From Chamaea fasciata (Eukaryota; Chordata; Aves; Passeriformes; Sylviidae): a DNA stretch of 64,000 nt. A program made the translations under genes and the position numbers. The DNA is taken from positions 4,278,001-4,342,000 of the forward strand of contig JARCOQ010000002.1 in NCBI GenBank assembly GCA_029207755.1, read 5' to 3'. This document shows positions 60,901-64,000 of the stretch, one piece after another. Each line of letters begins with the position of its first letter. Positions within the stretch are counted from its first letter, which is position 1. Under the pieces are notes generated by a model. The model was not told the DNA's origin and did no database searches. It was given only the letters and a program-made list of their open reading frames with translations.

Positions 60901-63900
60901 TGTTACCCACATCACTTCCCAGAATTCACACCACTACCCTGCAGCTGTTCCTATATTGGGCTTTTGACCTCCTGAAAATGGGGTCCCAACCCTTCCTGTT
61001 CCCACTCAACAACTCAATTCTCAACTGAAAAAAAAAAAAGGGGGGGGGGGGGCAGGGGGGAATAAGGTAACTACCGAAGAAACAACACTTGCATTTCAAA
61101 GCTCAGTCAAGTCGAAAAGCCAACATCCTGCTTTGGGTTGGTTTTTACACATCAGGTCTGGCACTGGCAGCCTGACTGGAAGGGAACGTGAGCAGCGTTC
61201 TTCTATGAGAAACTCACTTTTTTGAACCCACCATTCTGCAAAGCGTGCCCCGAGCTGCCTGCCCGTGCCCCTCAGCACTAAAATAACGCCATGGATGCTG
61301 AGCCTCGCCCTCCTCTTCAGTGACTTATCGGCAGGAAGTGAACTCAGCTGGAACGCTTCATACCACTGACATTTCTGAGCTCGGGTCCTGCAGCTGCAGC
61401 ACTTCTGGGAGCACAAACACACAAACACATATGTGCCAGCACCCACACGGACACACGGACAGGCGTGCCAGGCTCTCTGCACCCTGGGGAACTGATGTTA
61501 GTGTGAAAGTCCTCTTACCGAAGGGAATTAAATGGAAGGATGTGGCTATAAAGTGGTTCTCACTACGCTGGATTGGAATGTGGGTTTGTTTTTCATGGTA
61601 GAATCTGACTGAAAGATTGAATCACTTCACGTGTTCCTGACTGTCAGCTAGTGTCTGAGCACTAACATCGTGGTTCGGGCTAACCAAGTTTCTGAGTTAG
61701 GGCTTCCTACTTGCCAAAAGCCTGTCTCTAAGCAGAGTAAAGTAAAAAAATGCTGTAGAGCACAGGGAGCATTTCACCTCGTAATAATGAGATCACAGTG
61801 AGGTGCATCACCCTGGTCCCACCAGGGGCTGGTGGGTGGTGTTCAGATAGCTGGTGTCATCTCCTGCAGCACCTAAATGTCTTTGGAGAGCTCTTCTCTC
61901 ACTGCTGATCTGCTTGACTTCAGAGAACAAACTGAGCTGGGGTGTTAAGAGGCATGACTGCATCCCATTGTACTCATACAGCGGTGGGATAAATATTATC
62001 AGCATGAGCCACTGACAGCTTGCTTCCAGAGTGAACAATTCCTCTACAATTACTAGTTTTAGTACACCAAAACCAGTCAGAACGTGGCTGCTGACACAAT
62101 TCTGGGTACACGTGCTGGTTTTGATTACACTGCTCTCAGGCCAGTCCCACTGCCCATCTCTCAGTGTCCTAGAAAGCAGCCTCACAAGCAGCGGCCCTCG
62201 CCAGCAGCTTCCTCAGCGTGCAGCCCAAGCTCTGACTGAACGAGATTTTCTGACTGAAAATGGAACAACAACATTTCTGGTCCCTAACAGGTTAAGCACA
62301 GAGGGAGCTTGCCTTGCCACCACCTGGGTGGTGGCTGTTAAAAAAGTAAAAGGACTTTTGGCTGAGCACCAGGCTGTAATAACTTCACCTATCTCCTAAA
62401 AAATACACCAAGGAAAGAGTCACAAGCGAAACTCCCAACCAAGGTAATTCAGGAAGCTGGAGGGTGAGAAGAAATAAATGTCTTATGCACACCTCTCTGC
62501 TCAGCAAAGGTCTGTGTTGCATGCCACTTCTAGCAGCAGCAGGGCTGCTATCTCCCGAGGAGAGGATCTAACCAACATTTTTAGAAACAATTTGCATGGT
62601 GGGTCTCATGTGGCACCGAGCATTGGCACTTCAAAGCTCTGAGCACTTCGGCTTTTGCCAGAGCTGACTCACAGGTCAGTCCCTTCTGTCAGAGGCAGCG
62701 GCAAGTGACTTTAATCACCCTGGCTGTCATTTGGATGCGGAGAGCGGGCTTGGCTCGGGAATGAAGCGCTGCACACAGCGAGACTGCGCAGCCCCCGAGT
62801 GTTATCTGGACACAGAAAGGTTTCTGTTCACGGACAGACTGCATGACCTAGACAGGAAGCCCGGACCAGAGCACAGCTAGGCTGTGTCTGAGCAGAAACG
62901 GTGCCCAGCTCATCCAGCGACCAGGCTGTCTGCAGAGAGAGCTGGCTCAGGGAAAAGCAGCTCTGAAGAGAGCAGACAAAACACGGCACAAGCCAGGATG
63001 GAGACCTTGCCCACTTTCTGACTAAAATACACCTTCTCTGGGGACACAGCTTGAAGCTCATCACATATAAAACACACTGAAATTAAGATTGTTCCATGAA
63101 CTCAGCCTCGGAGGAAGTAAACTTGGCTCCATTTATGGTGAGGTATTACAGTCTATTTACTGGTTTTTAAATGCAGCGAAGCACATGAGTTGAAAAGGAG
63201 AACTAGCAGCGCCTAGCAATACTTTCTTGACCCTGTTATGCAAGGATGCTGAGAGCCCCTAGACAATATTGCAGCACAACAGAGAGAATCCTTCTCCTTT
63301 CTCTGAGATCTGACTGAGGAAGTGAGAGAGCCTAGTGGCTGCACATCAGGGGTTTAGAGCATCTTTTTTTTTCCCTTCTTTTTTCTTTTTTTCTACAAAA
63401 ATTTTAGCTTCTCCTGAGCATCTCCAGGAGAAGGCAGCAGCAAAAGGCTCCATGTGTCCTGGAGAGGAGGCAGGGATCTCTGCCCACACTCTACAGGCAA
63501 GGGGAATACTGAAGGAAAAGTTATTTTGTTCTGCCTCTACAGGACAGCAGATAAATAGTAGGGGATGGATGGCTGGTGTGTTTTCCTTGCTGAGTTCAGC
63601 CCAATGGGATGATCCATCTGGCCCACTATAAACTGTGGGAGCTGTGGGGCACCTGGGGCAGATGGTGGTCACAGGGCAAATTCATTTGGCTTTCTCAGTG
63701 CTACATTGATGTTTACATAGTGTGGACATACTTAGATCCAGGTGGGAATATGAAAATCCACCAACTTCTAGGATAAGTTGAATCAAGTCTCAGCATTGTC
63801 CCAGTTTAAAGCACCTCTTTATACAAATCTTTATAAGGTTGCTGAGCACAAAGTGATGGATAAGATAACCTAGCCCAGTGGTTTTTTGGGTAAGTAATGC

Positions 63901-64000
63901 TTGGAAGAGCCTTCAGTGGAAGGTGGAATGGTGTTCAACTAACAAAACCAAGCCTTGTAGAGTCAAGGGCTCTGACACACACCCTGCAGCGTGCAAGAGG
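57901..64000. other. Region upstream of RCSD1, no gene recognised
   Basis: This is mostly unique sequence. It contains the A12-G13 tract at 61,028, a T-rich pyrimidine run near 63,365-63,395, and isolated AP-1 (TGACTCA at 62,665) and GATA-type (TTATCT near 62,802) words that are compatible with an upstream regulatory element but not evidence of one. From human gene order, CREG1 might be expected farther right on the plus strand. I see none of it here. Confidence 0.6.
61028..61060. repeat. A12-G13 homopurine junction
   Basis: Twelve A are followed directly by thirteen G, then CA and six G. It is upstream of RCSD1. Confidence 0.95.

Noticed and set aside
57901..64000. CREG1, expected next to RCSD1 from human gene order
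   Set aside because: No CREG1-like exon was recognised. It probably lies to the right of the window.
1..64000. CRISPR arrays, operons, integrons or phage modules
   Set aside because: The window is vertebrate nuclear DNA with spliced genes and CR1 repeats. No spaced direct-repeat array is present.

Overview
This is non-coding-rich nuclear DNA from a vertebrate, almost certainly a bird and probably a songbird. The evidence is short introns, at least eight CR1 LINE tails (the dominant avian interspersed repeat), one LTR whose ends look like those common in passerine genomes, and two gene models whose exons closely match vertebrate MPZL1 and RCSD1. No database was searched. Gene names rest on recognised exon sequence, consistent intron phases and gene order.

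Layout. Both genes are on the minus strand, so transcription runs from right to left. From about 21.5 kb down to the left edge lies the 5' part of MPZL1 (myelin protein zero-like 1): exon 1 in a CpG island at 21,474-21,546, then exons 2, 3 and 4 at 8,223-8,383, 5,082-5,295 and 478-610. Every junction has GT/AG ends and matching phase. The last cytoplasmic exons lie beyond base 1. From 21.9 to about 29.8 kb is the MPZL1-RCSD1 interval. It holds CR1 fragments and a GC-rich block with two proline tRNA genes facing each other tail to tail: AGG anticodon on the plus strand and CGG anticodon on the minus strand. Their 72-base sequences differ only at the first anticodon base. From 29.8 to 57.6 kb is RCSD1 (CapZIP): six exons with the complete coding sequence for 389 residues, including a 21-kb first intron. 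The first exon contributes only two codons. From 57.9 to 64 kb I see no gene.

How the parts relate. MPZL1 is a cell-surface Ig-domain adhesion and signalling receptor. RCSD1 is a cytoplasmic CapZ-binding phosphoprotein. They are genomic neighbours rather than pathway partners. The order RCSD1 - tRNA-Pro pair - MPZL1 agrees with my recollection of human 1q24, so the window looks like an ordinary conserved syntenic block.

Nothing here is a clear undescribed system. The points most worth a second look are the mirror-image tRNA-Pro pair, an imperfect 70-base hairpin in RCSD1 intron 1, a small secreted-peptide-like reading frame near 55.4 kb, a tandem 29-residue duplication inside RCSD1, a stop codon just ahead of a retained splice donor in RCSD1, a duplicated donor at RCSD1 exon 2, and a block-structured purine minisatellite in MPZL1 intron 2.
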